46,867 bases of DNA from Natrialba hulunbeirensis JCM 10989 (GTDB taxonomy: Archaea; Halobacteriota; Halobacteria; Halobacteriales; Natrialbaceae). Position 1 is the first letter of the stretch; the number at the start of each line of letters is the position of its first letter. The DNA lies in the NCBI RefSeq assembly GCF_000337575.1, contig NZ_AOIM01000033.1, positions 1 through 46,867 of the forward strand. Reading direction: 5' to 3'. The notes beneath the pieces were generated by a model. It saw nothing but the letters and a program-made list of their open reading frames with translations. It had not been told where the DNA came from and searched no databases. Position numbers and translations under genes: made by a program. Shown piece by piece: positions 32,362 to 40,442 of this stretch.

Positions 32362-33672
32362 CTACTCGTCGTCCTCGTCGTCGGGCAACGCCAGCACGTT
32401 TTCCCGGCCGATCCGGAAGACGTCGATCTCGTCGTCCTCGCGCAGCCCGCCGACGACCTGACTCGTCTTGGCCTCGGTCCACTCGAGTTCCGAGACGACC
32501 TGTTGCTGTTTGATGCGCCCGCCGTGTGTCTCGAGCAGCCGGAGGACGCGTTCTTCGTTGCTCAGCAGTTCGGGTGGTGGGCCGTTCGACACCGGGTCGT
32601 CGGGTTCGGTGGTGTCGGTGTTCCCGGCTGCGCCGGCGTCCGTAGATGGTGCTGGATCAGACGACGCTGGTGGGCGCCCACCAGTGTCAGTGTCGGTGGT
32701 GTCGCCGGCTGCGCCAACCGGTGGCGTAGCCGTCTTACTTCGGCGTTTGTACCACCAGCCACCTGCCCCAGCAGCAGCCAGCGCGCCGAGTGCGATACCA
32801 ACGATGAGCCACGGCATTGCAGGGCCGTCCTCGGCGTCGGTCGGCTCCGTTTCGTTATCGCCGTTCTCTATCATGACGATCCAGGGCTGGCCCTCCATGA
32901 ACTCCGTCTCGCCGCCGTTCCAGCGGATCGAGTCCTCGCGCGGGTCGTCAGGCGTGGGTTCGACATCGTTGATGACGTAGCCCTCCGGTGGGAACACCTG
33001 CAGTGAGCGCCCTTCAACGAGGGTGAAATCTACGAGAGCGTCGCCAGCCTCCATCTGATTCAGTTCGACGTAGGCGAACGAGGACCACTCGAACGAGAAG
33101 GTCACGTGACCGAGCTCCTGTGGTGTCGAACTGGTATCCGTCGTGACAGAGCCACTCGAGATCGACATCTCGCGGTCGGTTTCGTTCTCGCCGTCGGCAC
33201 GGATCGAGTCCCAGTCTTCGAGTTCGTACTCGACGTACGCATCGGGATTTGCCTCGACGTCTTCTCGGAGCTGTTGCCACTCTTCGGATTCGGCGTCTTC
33301 GAACCGGTAGTCGACGGTGAACATCGCCGAGCGGTTTTCGTAGAGCGAGACACTGATGTGGACGTCGGTTGCGTTGTCGAGTTGGCCGACCTCGGCCGGT
33401 TCTGGGATGTCGTCATCGGCTTCGCCATCGTCGTTGCCGATCCCATCCGCATCGTCCCCACCGTTCTCGTCATCGTTTTCCTGTACCAGCAGCTGTCCGT
33501 GCTCGGTACCCTGTATTCCGAGCTGGTCGTCGTCGTGTACAGCCTGGAACGCCTGTGTTGTCCCGGATCCAGCATCCGCCACCACAGCGACCGGAATGGA
33601 CCAGACGACGGCAAGCACACACCCAACGACGATGAGTCCGCACACCAGGGCCCGCAGCCCCCTTCCGTCCAT
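32362..33672 (-). CDS. Membrane-anchored protein with cytoplasmic winged-helix domain
   Basis: 436 residues. An N-terminal signal/anchor (about 5-32, ALVCGLIVVGCVLAVVWSIPVAVV) is followed by an acidic spacer and an extracellular beta-rich domain (about 100-270, VHISVSLYENRSAMFTVDYRFED ... GHVTFSFEWSSFAYVELN). Then come one transmembrane helix (286-308, MPWLIVGIALGALAAAGAGG), a Pro/Ser/Thr/Asp linker (about 312-365) and a C-terminal winged helix (370-430, LLSNEERVLRLLETHGG ... SQVVGGLREDDEIDVFRIGRENVLALP). The architecture is that of haloarchaeal transmembrane regulators: an outside sensor domain with a DNA-binding domain inside. Target genes and ligand are unknown; no partner gene is adjacent. 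Confidence 0.75.
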   Translation of the reverse strand: MDGRGLRALVCGLIVVGCVLAVVWSIPVAVVADAGSGTTQAFQAVHDDDQLGIQGTEHGQLLVQENDDENGGDDADGIGNDDGEADDDIPEPAEVGQLDNATDVHISVSLYENRSAMFTVDYRFEDAESEEWQQLREDVEANPDAYVEYELEDWDSIRADGENETDREMSISSGSVTTDTSSTPQELGHVTFSFEWSSFAYVELNQMEAGDALVDFTLVEGRSLQVFPPEGYVINDVEPTPDDPREDSIRWNGGETEFMEGQPWIVMIENGDNETEPTDAEDGPAMPWLIVGIALGALAAAGAGGWWYKRRSKTATPPVGAAGDTTDTDTGGRPPASSDPAPSTDAGAAGNTDTTEPDDPVSNGPPPELLSNEERVLRLLETHGGRIKQQQVVSELEWTEAKTSQVVGGLREDDEIDVFRIGRENVLALPDDEDDE

Positions 33673-33758
33673 TACCTACAACTGCCGGTGCCGACTAAAT
33701 AGGTCTTTCCGACCGCGGTAGCGGAGTCCTTTTCAAACTGGTAGCCCAAAACGAATGT

Positions 33759-33944
33759 ATGAACGACGCACGCGGCGCGCTCGCAGTCGAGACGCTCCTG
33801 AAGATCGTTCTCGTCCTGGTGGCCGTCCTCCTCGTCATCGAGGTCCTTAGCGCGTTGATTAGCGGCATTATCGGCCTGCTGCAGCCGCTGGTCATGCTCG
33901 CAATTCTCGTGCTCATCGTGCTGTGGCTGCTCGATCGACTCTGA
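33759..33944 (+). CDS. Small two-helix membrane protein
   Basis: 61 residues, MNDARGALAVETLLK then two closely spaced hydrophobic helices (about 16-38 and 40-58) ending WLLDRL. Highly Leu/Val/Ile-rich; plausible conserved haloarchaeal small membrane protein. No known role. It diverges from the winged-helix gene with an 86-bp gap. Confidence 0.6.
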   Translation: MNDARGALAVETLLKIVLVLVAVLLVIEVLSALISGIIGLLQPLVMLAILVLIVLWLLDRL

Positions 33945-33970
33945 GGAGTCCCCTCGTCACGGGTCCGGTC

Positions 33971-34010
33971 GGCTCCAGTCAGCTCCAGTCGGCTCCAGTC
34001 AGCTCCGATC
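33971..34010. repeat. 10-bp tandem repeat RGCTCCAGTC
   Basis: Three perfect 10-mers (GGCTCCAGTC, AGCTCCAGTC, GGCTCCAGTC) followed by a variant AGCTCCGATC, and further decaying copies to about 34030. It lies in the gap between the small membrane protein and the LigT-like gene. Confidence 0.75.
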
Positions 34011-34089
34011 GATCCCGATCGGCCTGAATCACAACACGACCGCCAACACAACCCTCAAGCAACTGCCGTGACTACAGCCGGCTACTCGC

Positions 34090-34590
34090 GTGTATAGCGT
34101 CAACGTCCCCGTTCCCGGCCGCGTTCGCCAGCTCGCCGACCAGCTCTACCCCAGCCTCGTCGGCTTCGAAACCGTCCGCGAGGACCACTCCTGTCTGCTC
34201 AAACGACTCGGCGACGCCCCACACGTCTCTCAGCTTCAGCGTCGCGCCCACCGTGCACTCGAGGGCGCGCCCGCCGTCGAGGCTCAGATCACGGGGATCG
34301 ACTACTTCGAAGACCCGCCACTGGGTTCTGCGCCCGTCGTCTACCTCGCCGTCGAGAGCCCCGGACTCGAATCCATCCACGAGCAGTTGCTCGCTGAGTT
34401 CGACCATGTCGAGGGACTCGAGGGCGAGGACTACGTCCCACACGTGACGCTCGCGCGCGGTGGTAACCTCGAGACAGCACAGCGGCTGGCCGAGCGCGAC
34501 ATCGAACCGGTGACCTGGACGGTAACCGAACTCGAGTTCTGGGATGGCGCGTACAAGCTCCCGGTGAGTCGGGTGTCGTTGCCGGCCTGA
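34090..34590 (+). CDS. 2'-5' RNA ligase / LigT-like phosphodiesterase family protein
   Basis: 166 residues, family-typical length. The 2H phosphoesterase fold is recognised by the second HxTx motif HVTLARGG (about 120-127), preceded by an acidic stretch, and the final beta strands WTVTELEFWDGAYKLPVSRV. The first motif is degenerate: aligning KRLG with the usual KFLG puts Ser and Leu (DHSCLLKRLG) where His and Thr are expected. Activity as a cyclic phosphodiesterase is therefore doubtful. GTG start at 34090 opens the family-typical MYSVNVPVPGRV. Confidence 0.8.
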   Translation: MYSVNVPVPGRVRQLADQLYPSLVGFETVREDHSCLLKRLGDAPHVSQLQRRAHRALEGAPAVEAQITGIDYFEDPPLGSAPVVYLAVESPGLESIHEQLLAEFDHVEGLEGEDYVPHVTLARGGNLETAQRLAERDIEPVTWTVTELEFWDGAYKLPVSRVSLPA

Positions 34591-34638
34591 TGGAAGACGG
34601 CCAGAAGTTATTCAGCCCTGGTCACGAGTTGCGTGAGT

Positions 34639-34989
34639 ATGAACCGACGGTCTATCCTGGCGTTGTTTGCAACAGTGCCGCTCGCGGGCTGTAGCAGCCT
34701 CCTCGGCGGTGGCGTCGACGCGTCGCTCGGCGAGGACGAAGTGGTCGAATTCGACTCGGACGCGGGATCAGAGCTGACAGTGAGCGTCGAGGTCGAGGAA
34801 GTCTTTCCGCTCGACAACGACTCGGATCTCGAGCGTGAGGGAGTCGGCTTCCGACTCGACCACACCGAGAACGGTATCGTCGAGACGCGTACGATCGAGG
34901 ACGAGGAGACGTTCGAGGTGACGGTCGAGGACGACGGCACCCACGCTGTCATGCTAATCGGCGGCGAGGGTCACGTCACGATCGAGTGA
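34639..34989 (+). CDS. Small lipoprotein, unknown function
   Basis: 116 residues from ATG 34639: MNRRSILALFATVPLAGC gives a signal peptide and lipobox; the mature part is acidic with a single beta-sandwich-like domain (SELTVSVEVEEVFPLDNDSD ... ETFEVTVEDDGTHAVMLIGGEGHVTIE). The GTG at 34633 would add only two residues. The last codons (GGEGHVTIE-stop) form the first unit of a 32-bp tandem array that runs on past the stop. Confidence 0.8.
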   Translation: MNRRSILALFATVPLAGCSSLLGGGVDASLGEDEVVEFDSDAGSELTVSVEVEEVFPLDNDSDLEREGVGFRLDHTENGIVETRTIEDEETFEVTVEDDGTHAVMLIGGEGHVTIE

Positions 34990-35085
34990 CTGGCGGCAAG
35001 GGTCACGTCACGATCGAGTGACTGGCGGCAAGGGTCACGTCACGATCGAGTGACTGGCGGCAAGGGTCACGTCACGATCGAGTGA
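34960..35085. repeat. 32-bp tandem repeat reiterating the lipoprotein 3' end
   Basis: Units ATCGAGTGACTGGCGGCAAG plus GGTCACGTCACG at 34981-35012, 35013-35044 and 35045-35076 are identical. A leading partial unit (34960-34980, inside the coding region, one base different) and a trailing ATCGAGTGA complete the array. Each unit repeats the codons for GHVTIE-stop. 32 is not a multiple of three, so the reading frame shifts between units, but the real stop is in the first. Confidence 0.95.
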
Positions 35086-35109
35086 TCGGCCAGCGAGAAA
35101 CACTACTGT

Positions 35110-37287
35110 TCAGGGCGCGGGCGCGTCACCGTCGTAGCAGTCGTGGTCGCCGTAGAAGTTGAGCATCGCGAACTTGAGTTTTTCCGGCCCGATATCGAGC
35201 AGTTCCTCGCGTTCTTCGTGCGGGAAGGTGCTGTTAACGCTGTACTTGCCGAGATCCGACTTCGCCTGCTTCGAGTAGCGTCTGTCGAGCAGCGCGCGAA
35301 CGCCGACATCTTCGGGCGAACGGATGACGCGCCCGAGCGCCTGCCTCGTTTTGCGAACGGTCGGAATCTCGACGGCGTAGCGCCAGCCCGTCTCGGTGCC
35401 ATCGAAGGCCGCGTCGTAGGCCTCCTGGACCGCCTCTGCGCGGTCGTCCAGATGGGGGTACGGCACGCCGACGACGAGCACCGTCTGTGCGTCGTCGCCG
35501 TCGAAGCTCACACCCTCCGCGAGCGTCCCCCACAGGGAGGTACAGAGGACGGCCCCATCGTCGGCGATGAACTCCTGTCGAAGCTCCTCGACCGACTGCC
35601 CCGGTTCGTCGAGATAGACCGTCACGTTCGACCGGGACTGGGACTCGAGTCGCTCCGCGTACCGGCTCGCCTCGCCGTAGTTCGGGAAGAAAGCGAGCGT
35701 GTTGCCGGGCGTCATGCGAACGGCGTCGTTGATGGTTTCCGTAACGTCCTCCTGAACCGCAGGGTCGTCCCGGTCCGAGGAGAACAGCGGCGGCGTCTCG
35801 ACGGCGTACGTCCGGCGATTCTCCGCGGGGAACTGCAACCCGTAGGCCATCGTCACCGGCTTCTCGAGGCCGAGTACGTCCTCGGTCACGTCGAACGGCT
35901 GTAAGGTCGCGCTCATGAGCACTGTCGCCGAGACCTCCTCGAACAGTTGTCCCGTCACCTGCCGTGGCAGACACGAGTAGATCTCCGCGCGACCGTAGAC
36001 CTCGTCCGTCCCCACGTCGCGGGTAACGGAGACGACGGGGTACAGCCCCTCCTTCGAGCCCTCGTTCATCCACGCGCTGACGAAGGCGGCGGCCTGCAGG
36101 GTCTGACATTCCGTTCGGGTCGCAGTCTCACCCTCGCGGTAGGCCTCCTCGTACTCCGCATCCAGTTCCTGACCGAGTTTCATCGCGGCCTCGAGGTCCT
36201 CCTGAATGCCGCGACCCTCGTAGCGCTGGAGGAACTCGAGTGTCAGGTCGTCCCGACGGCCCTCGTTCGCGATGGGAACGTCGTCCCAGTTTTCGCCGAT
36301 GCGTTCGCGCTCGCCGAAGCCAAAGGAGTCCTCGTACGTTTCGACGAGCGCGCGGTGAAACGCCGAGAGGGCGTTGACGGCGTCTTCGGCGCGCGGATCG
36401 TCAGAGTCCGCGAGTTCGTCCAGCGCGGACTCGAACGTCCGCTCGGAGCAGGTCCGGGTGGCGTGTTCGCGGGCGGCATCTTCGACGTTGTGGGCCTCGT
36501 CGAAGACGGCGATGACGTCCTCGGGGTCGCGGCCGAGCCAGCGGAAGAACTGCTCGCGAATGGTCGAGTCGAGCAGGTGGTGGTAGTTACAGACGACCAG
36601 GTCGACGCCCTCGATACCCTCCTTCAGCAGTTCGTAGCCACAGAGGTGGCGCTGCTCTGCGTACTCGTAAATCTCGTCGGGCGTCCGCACGTCCTCGAAG
36701 AGCCAGCCGAAGAACTCGTCGGTGTCTTCGGTCAGGTTGTTCCGGTAGTAGTCACAGACGTTCTGGTCTTCCAGATCGTCGAGGCGCTCCTCGATGGACT
36801 CGAGTTCGTCCATCACGGCAGAGCGGGCGTCGGCCGCGCCGCCGTCGCCCTGCTGGCTCTCCGTCAGGAGTTCGCGCTGGCGGCGCTCGAGTTGCTGTTT
36901 GTCCTGTTCGGCGTCGACGACGGCGCGGGTGTTGTCCCGCAGGGTCTGACACTCCTCGTAGCCGACGTCGATGTGGCACATCGAGCCCTTTCCCTTGAAG
37001 ACGACGGCGCGGATGGGTTCCTCGCGGGTGATCGCGCGCGCTTCGGCGATGAACTGGCGCATCTGCTGGTGGACGTTGGTCGTGATGACGACCGTCTTGT
37101 CCTCCTCGCGGGCGACCTCTAAGGCAGGGACGAGCGACGAGAGGGTCTTGCCGGTCCCGCAGGCTCCCTCAAAGAGGACGTTTTGCCCGCGCACGAGCGC
37201 GTTGTGGATGCGGTCCATGGCCTCGCGCTGGTTCTCGTACGGCTGATCGTACGGGAAAAAGCGCATGTACCCGGCTGTCTCGGACAC
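35110..37287 (-). CDS. XPD/Rad3-family (DinG-type) Fe-S DNA helicase
   Basis: 725 residues. A superfamily-2 5'-3' DNA helicase. Walker A GACGTGKT (41-48), DEAH box (VFDEAHNVED, about 263-266), motif VSATVLMSATLQ, and the C-terminal motifs VLCTSLWGTLAEGVSFDG and QALGRVIRSPEDVG (arginine fingers). Cys104, Cys113, Cys178 and Cys216 between motifs I and II fit the Fe-S ligand set, with an acidic/coiled insertion (about 125-175) between the second and third. GTG 37287 has a TATA-like CTTTTATC 27 bp upstream, supporting a leaderless start there; ATG 37266 (MRFFPYDQPY) is the alternative. Confidence 0.92.
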   Translation of the reverse strand: MSETAGYMRFFPYDQPYENQREAMDRIHNALVRGQNVLFEGACGTGKTLSSLVPALEVAREEDKTVVITTNVHQQMRQFIAEARAITREEPIRAVVFKGKGSMCHIDVGYEECQTLRDNTRAVVDAEQDKQQLERRQRELLTESQQGDGGAADARSAVMDELESIEERLDDLEDQNVCDYYRNNLTEDTDEFFGWLFEDVRTPDEIYEYAEQRHLCGYELLKEGIEGVDLVVCNYHHLLDSTIREQFFRWLGRDPEDVIAVFDEAHNVEDAAREHATRTCSERTFESALDELADSDDPRAEDAVNALSAFHRALVETYEDSFGFGERERIGENWDDVPIANEGRRDDLTLEFLQRYEGRGIQEDLEAAMKLGQELDAEYEEAYREGETATRTECQTLQAAAFVSAWMNEGSKEGLYPVVSVTRDVGTDEVYGRAEIYSCLPRQVTGQLFEEVSATVLMSATLQPFDVTEDVLGLEKPVTMAYGLQFPAENRRTYAVETPPLFSSDRDDPAVQEDVTETINDAVRMTPGNTLAFFPNYGEASRYAERLESQSRSNVTVYLDEPGQSVEELRQEFIADDGAVLCTSLWGTLAEGVSFDGDDAQTVLVVGVPYPHLDDRAEAVQEAYDAAFDGTETGWRYAVEIPTVRKTRQALGRVIRSPEDVGVRALLDRRYSKQAKSDLGKYSVNSTFPHEEREELLDIGPEKLKFAMLNFYGDHDCYDGDAPAP

Positions 37288-37310
37288 GATACGTGATTGG
37301 TTCCCGCTCC

Positions 37311-37318
37311 GATAAAAG
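37311..37318 (-). promoter_or_regulatory. TATA box of the helicase gene
   Basis: CTTTTATC on the minus strand centred 27 bp before the GTG start. Confidence 0.5.
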
Positions 37319-37414
37319 GATTCGTCTCAGCCAGGGACGGCTATCGGTCACACCACACGAGAAGACAGGGAATGGTAGCACTCACCACAGCCAGCACCTG
37401 CGCGCTACAGCGCC

Positions 37415-37852
37415 ATGTACATCCCGCTCTTCGAGTCGACCATGTCCATTCCCGGATACCGATCCAGTGACACCGCAGAGTTCGCACTCGAGTTCGGCGG
37501 CGCTCGCGCGGCCGTCGTCGCGAGTGATGTACCGGACGGGTTTGGCGTCGACGACAGCGTGCGCTGCTCGCCGGCGGACGTCCCTGCAGACGCGCTCGCG
37601 GAGCCGGTCGAACTGGTCGGACTGGACGGGCTTGCCGGGGTGAGTGCGATGCGGATCGAAGTCGATTACGACCCAACAGGGTTACCGCCGGGTGCGAGTC
37701 CGACGGACGTAGCCGTTGCCGTGGAGACTGACGGGGGCTGGGAAACACTCGACTCCACCGTGGATCTGGCGGAGACGACGGTGACAGCGGTGCTAAACGA
37801 GCGGCCACCAGGGTCGACAATCGTGGCGGTGTACGACGACGGCGAGCACTAA
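37415..37852 (+). CDS. Hypothetical acidic protein, beta-rich
   Basis: 145 residues with no membrane segment. The C-terminal half (MRIEVDYDPTGLPPGASPTDVAVAVETDGGWETLDSTVDLAETTVTAVLNERPPGSTIVAVYDDGEH) alternates strands and turns like the Ig/PGF-type domains found in haloarchaeal surface proteins. There is no signal peptide at the called start, so it may be a truncated or domesticated fragment of a secreted protein. ATG 37442 (MSIPGYRSSD) is an alternative start. Confidence 0.6.
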   Translation: MYIPLFESTMSIPGYRSSDTAEFALEFGGARAAVVASDVPDGFGVDDSVRCSPADVPADALAEPVELVGLDGLAGVSAMRIEVDYDPTGLPPGASPTDVAVAVETDGGWETLDSTVDLAETTVTAVLNERPPGSTIVAVYDDGEH

Positions 37853-37967
37853 GCGTCAGGAGAGGACGAGAGCGACGCGGGAGACGAGTGGAGAACAAGT
37901 GTGTTGGGCGCGTCGGTTGCGTCAACAGAGTCGAAAGGAACGTCCCGCGTGCGGGTGAAGGTGCAGT

Positions 37968-38513
37968 ATGATCGCGATTTTTTCCGACACGCACAGCAAC
38001 AGCGGCCACGAACTAACCGGCGAGGCGCTGCACGCAGCGCGCGAGGCAGACACCGTCATCCACGCTGGCGACTTCACGAGTACGGCCGCACTCGAGTCGT
38101 TCCAGCGCGAGTGCGACACGCTGTTCGCAGTACACGGCAACGCAGACAGCGCCGCGGTTCGCGACCGCCTCCCAACGGCACGCGTCGTCGAGGCAGGCGG
38201 CGTCCGGTTCGCCGTCACCCACCGCCGCGACGGCGGCGAGATGGGGCTCGCGATGTTCGGCCGCTCGCGCGACGCCGACGTCGTCGTTTCGGGCCACACC
38301 CACCGGCCGACGGTGATCGAGACCGAGGACTGTCTACTGATGAATCCCGGCAGTCACGCCCAGCCCCGTGGGAATCGGACTGGGTTTATCGTTCTCGAGG
38401 AGACGGACAACGGTGACGATGGCGGTGACGGCGACGGCGACGACCCAAAACTCACCGGCGAACTACGCCAACCAGACGGAACGGTACTCGAGTCAATCGT
38501 CGTGTCGCCGTAG
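37968..38513 (+). CDS. YfcE/MJ0936-type metallophosphoesterase
   Basis: 181 residues. Calcineurin-like phosphodiesterase of the small archaeal type. Metal-ligand motifs in order: FSDTHSN (D-x-H), IHAGDFT (GD), VHGNADS (GN[HD]), AVTHRRDG and the C-terminal VSGHTHRP (GHTH), followed by LMNPGSHAQPRG. An Asp/Gly-rich insertion (about 147-158) precedes the last strand. Likely substrate a cyclic or bis-phosphodiester; undefined. Confidence 0.92.
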   Translation: MIAIFSDTHSNSGHELTGEALHAAREADTVIHAGDFTSTAALESFQRECDTLFAVHGNADSAAVRDRLPTARVVEAGGVRFAVTHRRDGGEMGLAMFGRSRDADVVVSGHTHRPTVIETEDCLLMNPGSHAQPRGNRTGFIVLEETDNGDDGGDGDGDDPKLTGELRQPDGTVLESIVVSP

Positions 38514-38591
38514 TACAGTAGTACCGACGACCACAGTGGTCAGGAGACGCTCAACGTGGCGGTACGTGGAAGTGTGGTGATGAATAGGCAC

Positions 38592-38746
38592 GGAGGAGGA
38601 CAGCGAATGCGCCAGCGGGGTGGCGGTCGGTGATTGGTGGTGGGTGGTGGATGGGGAGGGCAGTGGGGGCAGCGAGGGACCAGCGGGGAGTGGGCGGGGC
38701 AACCGATGGTCAGGGGATGTGAGATGGGGGCGATCGTGGGGGGATG
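38592..38746 (+). other. G-rich, C-poor tract with quadruplex potential
   Basis: About 155 bp in the 518-bp non-coding stretch 38514-39031 with very strong G skew on the plus strand. The run 38642-38678 contains GGG-TGGTGGAT-GGGG-A-GGG-CAGT-GGGGG-CAGCGA-GGG, enough G-runs for a G-quadruplex. No coding frame is credible. The rest of the stretch up to the NrpR-type operator holds nothing recognised. Confidence 0.6.
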
Positions 38747-39007
38747 ATCGGATCGTCCTCGAGTACACGACACCAACGCGTTGGCGGCGTGATCGAGGCG
38801 CATCTACACCAATGGCCGGCGATTAGTTATAGGCAGCGTAAGGTGAAAAAGCGGTTTTAGTGACAGACAGGATCGGCTCACAGTAGTGCTAATTGGCCGC
38901 TGAGCTGCGAATGAGGAGTCCACTGTCGAGTACACCGTGTCGAGTACGGCGAGCGAGGGCCGCATCGCCGAAAGCTATATTTGAGACGGGAATCGTTGAC
39001 CCTAGAA

Positions 39008-39025
39008 CCGGAAGTATATTTCCGG
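39008..39025. promoter_or_regulatory. Putative NrpR operator
   Basis: CCGGAA-GTATAT-TTCCGG: perfect 6-bp arms around 6 bases, containing GGAA-N6-TTCC (39010-39023), the operator described for methanogen NrpR. It ends 6 bp before the ATG of the aminotransferase gene at 39032. That gene is followed after 10 bp by a gene for an NrpR-type protein. The central TATAT may be the TATA box itself, or an upstream AGCTATATTT (about 38972-38981) may serve. Repression by steric block of transcription is inferred. Confidence 0.75.
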
Positions 39026-39031
39026 GATTTG

Positions 39032-40432
39032 ATGACCGAGCCAGAACGACCATCCGACACGTCGGCCGCGGAGTTACTCGCGAGCGAGCACGAACAGTAT
39101 CAGGAGCAAACACCAGGCTCAGCGGCGCTTGCCGAGGACCTGGGAGAACTGGTCCCTGCAGGCGTTTGCAGCACGTATCGTGCGTACGATCCGTATCCCG
39201 TACACGCCGAGCGAGCGACGGGGACGACGATTCATGACGTCGACGGGAACGAGTACCTGGACTTCGCGCTGAACAACGGGACCCAGCTCGTCGGGCACAC
39301 GCATCCAGCACTGTCCGAAGCGACGAAAGAGCAGATCGATGATGGGACGCTGTACACGCGACCGAGCGACCTCATCGAGTTCGCGGCGCAGCCACTCATC
39401 GACCGCTGGGAGGCGATCGAACAGGTCCGATTTACGAACAGCGGCACCGAGTCGGTGATGCACTCGATGCGCCTCGCACGGGCGGCGACCGGCCGCGAGA
39501 AGATCATCCGGATGGAAGGCGCGTACCACGGTGCGCACGATCCGGCGCTCGTGAGCAAGATGCCGCCGCTCGACCAGGCCGGACCGGCCAACAATCCAAC
39601 GCCGATCAGGGAGTCCCGTGGAATTCCCGAGTCGGTCCCCGAGAACATCCTCCTGGCCCAGTACAACGACGCAGCGAGCGTCGAGCGACTGCTTCGCACC
39701 CACGAGGATGAGGTTGCGGGGATTCTCGTCGAACCGGCCTGCTTCAATCTCGGCGTCGTCGAACCGGAAGATGGTTTCCTCCACCGGCTGCGCGAACTGG
39801 CCGACGAGTTCGGTGCCGTCCTGATCTTCGACGAGGTCAAGACCGGCGCGAAGATTGCGCCCGGCGGCGGGGCCGAGTACTACGGCGTCCAGCCGGATCT
39901 GGTCGCGCTCGCGAAGGCAATCGGCGGCGGCTATCCCGTCGGTGCGTTCGGCGGCAAGCGAGAACTCATGGAACTGGTCGCGGCGGATCTCGAGAAGGGC
40001 GTCGCGACCGGTGCGGCACACTACGGTACCTACAACGGGAACCCGCTCTCGCTGCGCGCGGTCGGCGTCACGCTGCGGGAGATCCTCACGGACGACGCAT
40101 ACGATCACGTCACCGAACTCTCCGAACGCCTGGCGGACGGCTACCGCGACGTGATGGCCGACGCCGACATCGACGGCTACGTCGTCACCGCAGGCTCGCA
40201 GGGAATGGTGTACTTCACGGACGAACGCGTGCGGACGTTCCGCGACTGGGAGCACGTCGACGAGGAGTTCCACGAGGCCTACTGGTTCGGCATGCTCAAC
40301 CGCGGCGTCATCCCTCACCCGCACGACGCCTCCCAGCAGTGGACGATCAGCGTCCAGCACACGACCGACGAGATCGACACACACATCGACGCCTTCGCGG
40401 ATCTCGCCACGCATTTATCCGACGCACAGTAG
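39032..40432 (+). CDS. Class-III aminotransferase (glutamate-1-semialdehyde-aminomutase-like)
   Basis: 466 residues from ATG 39032 (MTEPERPSDTSAAELLA). PLP features: RFTNSGTESVMHSMRLAR, FDEVKTGAKIAPGG (Asp267) and the Schiff-base Lys295 in ALAKAIGGGYP. It resembles HemL but has the long N-terminus and PPLDQAGPANNP loop of catabolic members (omega-amino-acid or polyamine transaminases). It does not look like the housekeeping heme enzyme. Genomic context (nitrogen regulator, importer, C-N hydrolase) suggests use of an amine as nitrogen source. The longer start at 38981 would put the operator inside the gene and is rejected. Confidence 0.82.
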   Translation: MTEPERPSDTSAAELLASEHEQYQEQTPGSAALAEDLGELVPAGVCSTYRAYDPYPVHAERATGTTIHDVDGNEYLDFALNNGTQLVGHTHPALSEATKEQIDDGTLYTRPSDLIEFAAQPLIDRWEAIEQVRFTNSGTESVMHSMRLARAATGREKIIRMEGAYHGAHDPALVSKMPPLDQAGPANNPTPIRESRGIPESVPENILLAQYNDAASVERLLRTHEDEVAGILVEPACFNLGVVEPEDGFLHRLRELADEFGAVLIFDEVKTGAKIAPGGGAEYYGVQPDLVALAKAIGGGYPVGAFGGKRELMELVAADLEKGVATGAAHYGTYNGNPLSLRAVGVTLREILTDDAYDHVTELSERLADGYRDVMADADIDGYVVTAGSQGMVYFTDERVRTFRDWEHVDEEFHEAYWFGMLNRGVIPHPHDASQQWTISVQHTTDEIDTHIDAFADLATHLSDAQ

Positions 40433-40442
40433 GTATCGAACG

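Noticed and set aside
34960..35085. CRISPR array
   Set aside because: The 32-bp units follow each other directly with no spacers, and the repeat is derived from coding sequence; no cas genes in the window.
39010..39023. Idea that the GGAA-N6-TTCC site is only the TATA box of the aminotransferase gene
   Set aside because: The perfect 6-bp flanking symmetry is not needed for a TATA box, and the neighbouring NrpR-type gene gives an independent reason; kept as operator that may include the TATA.
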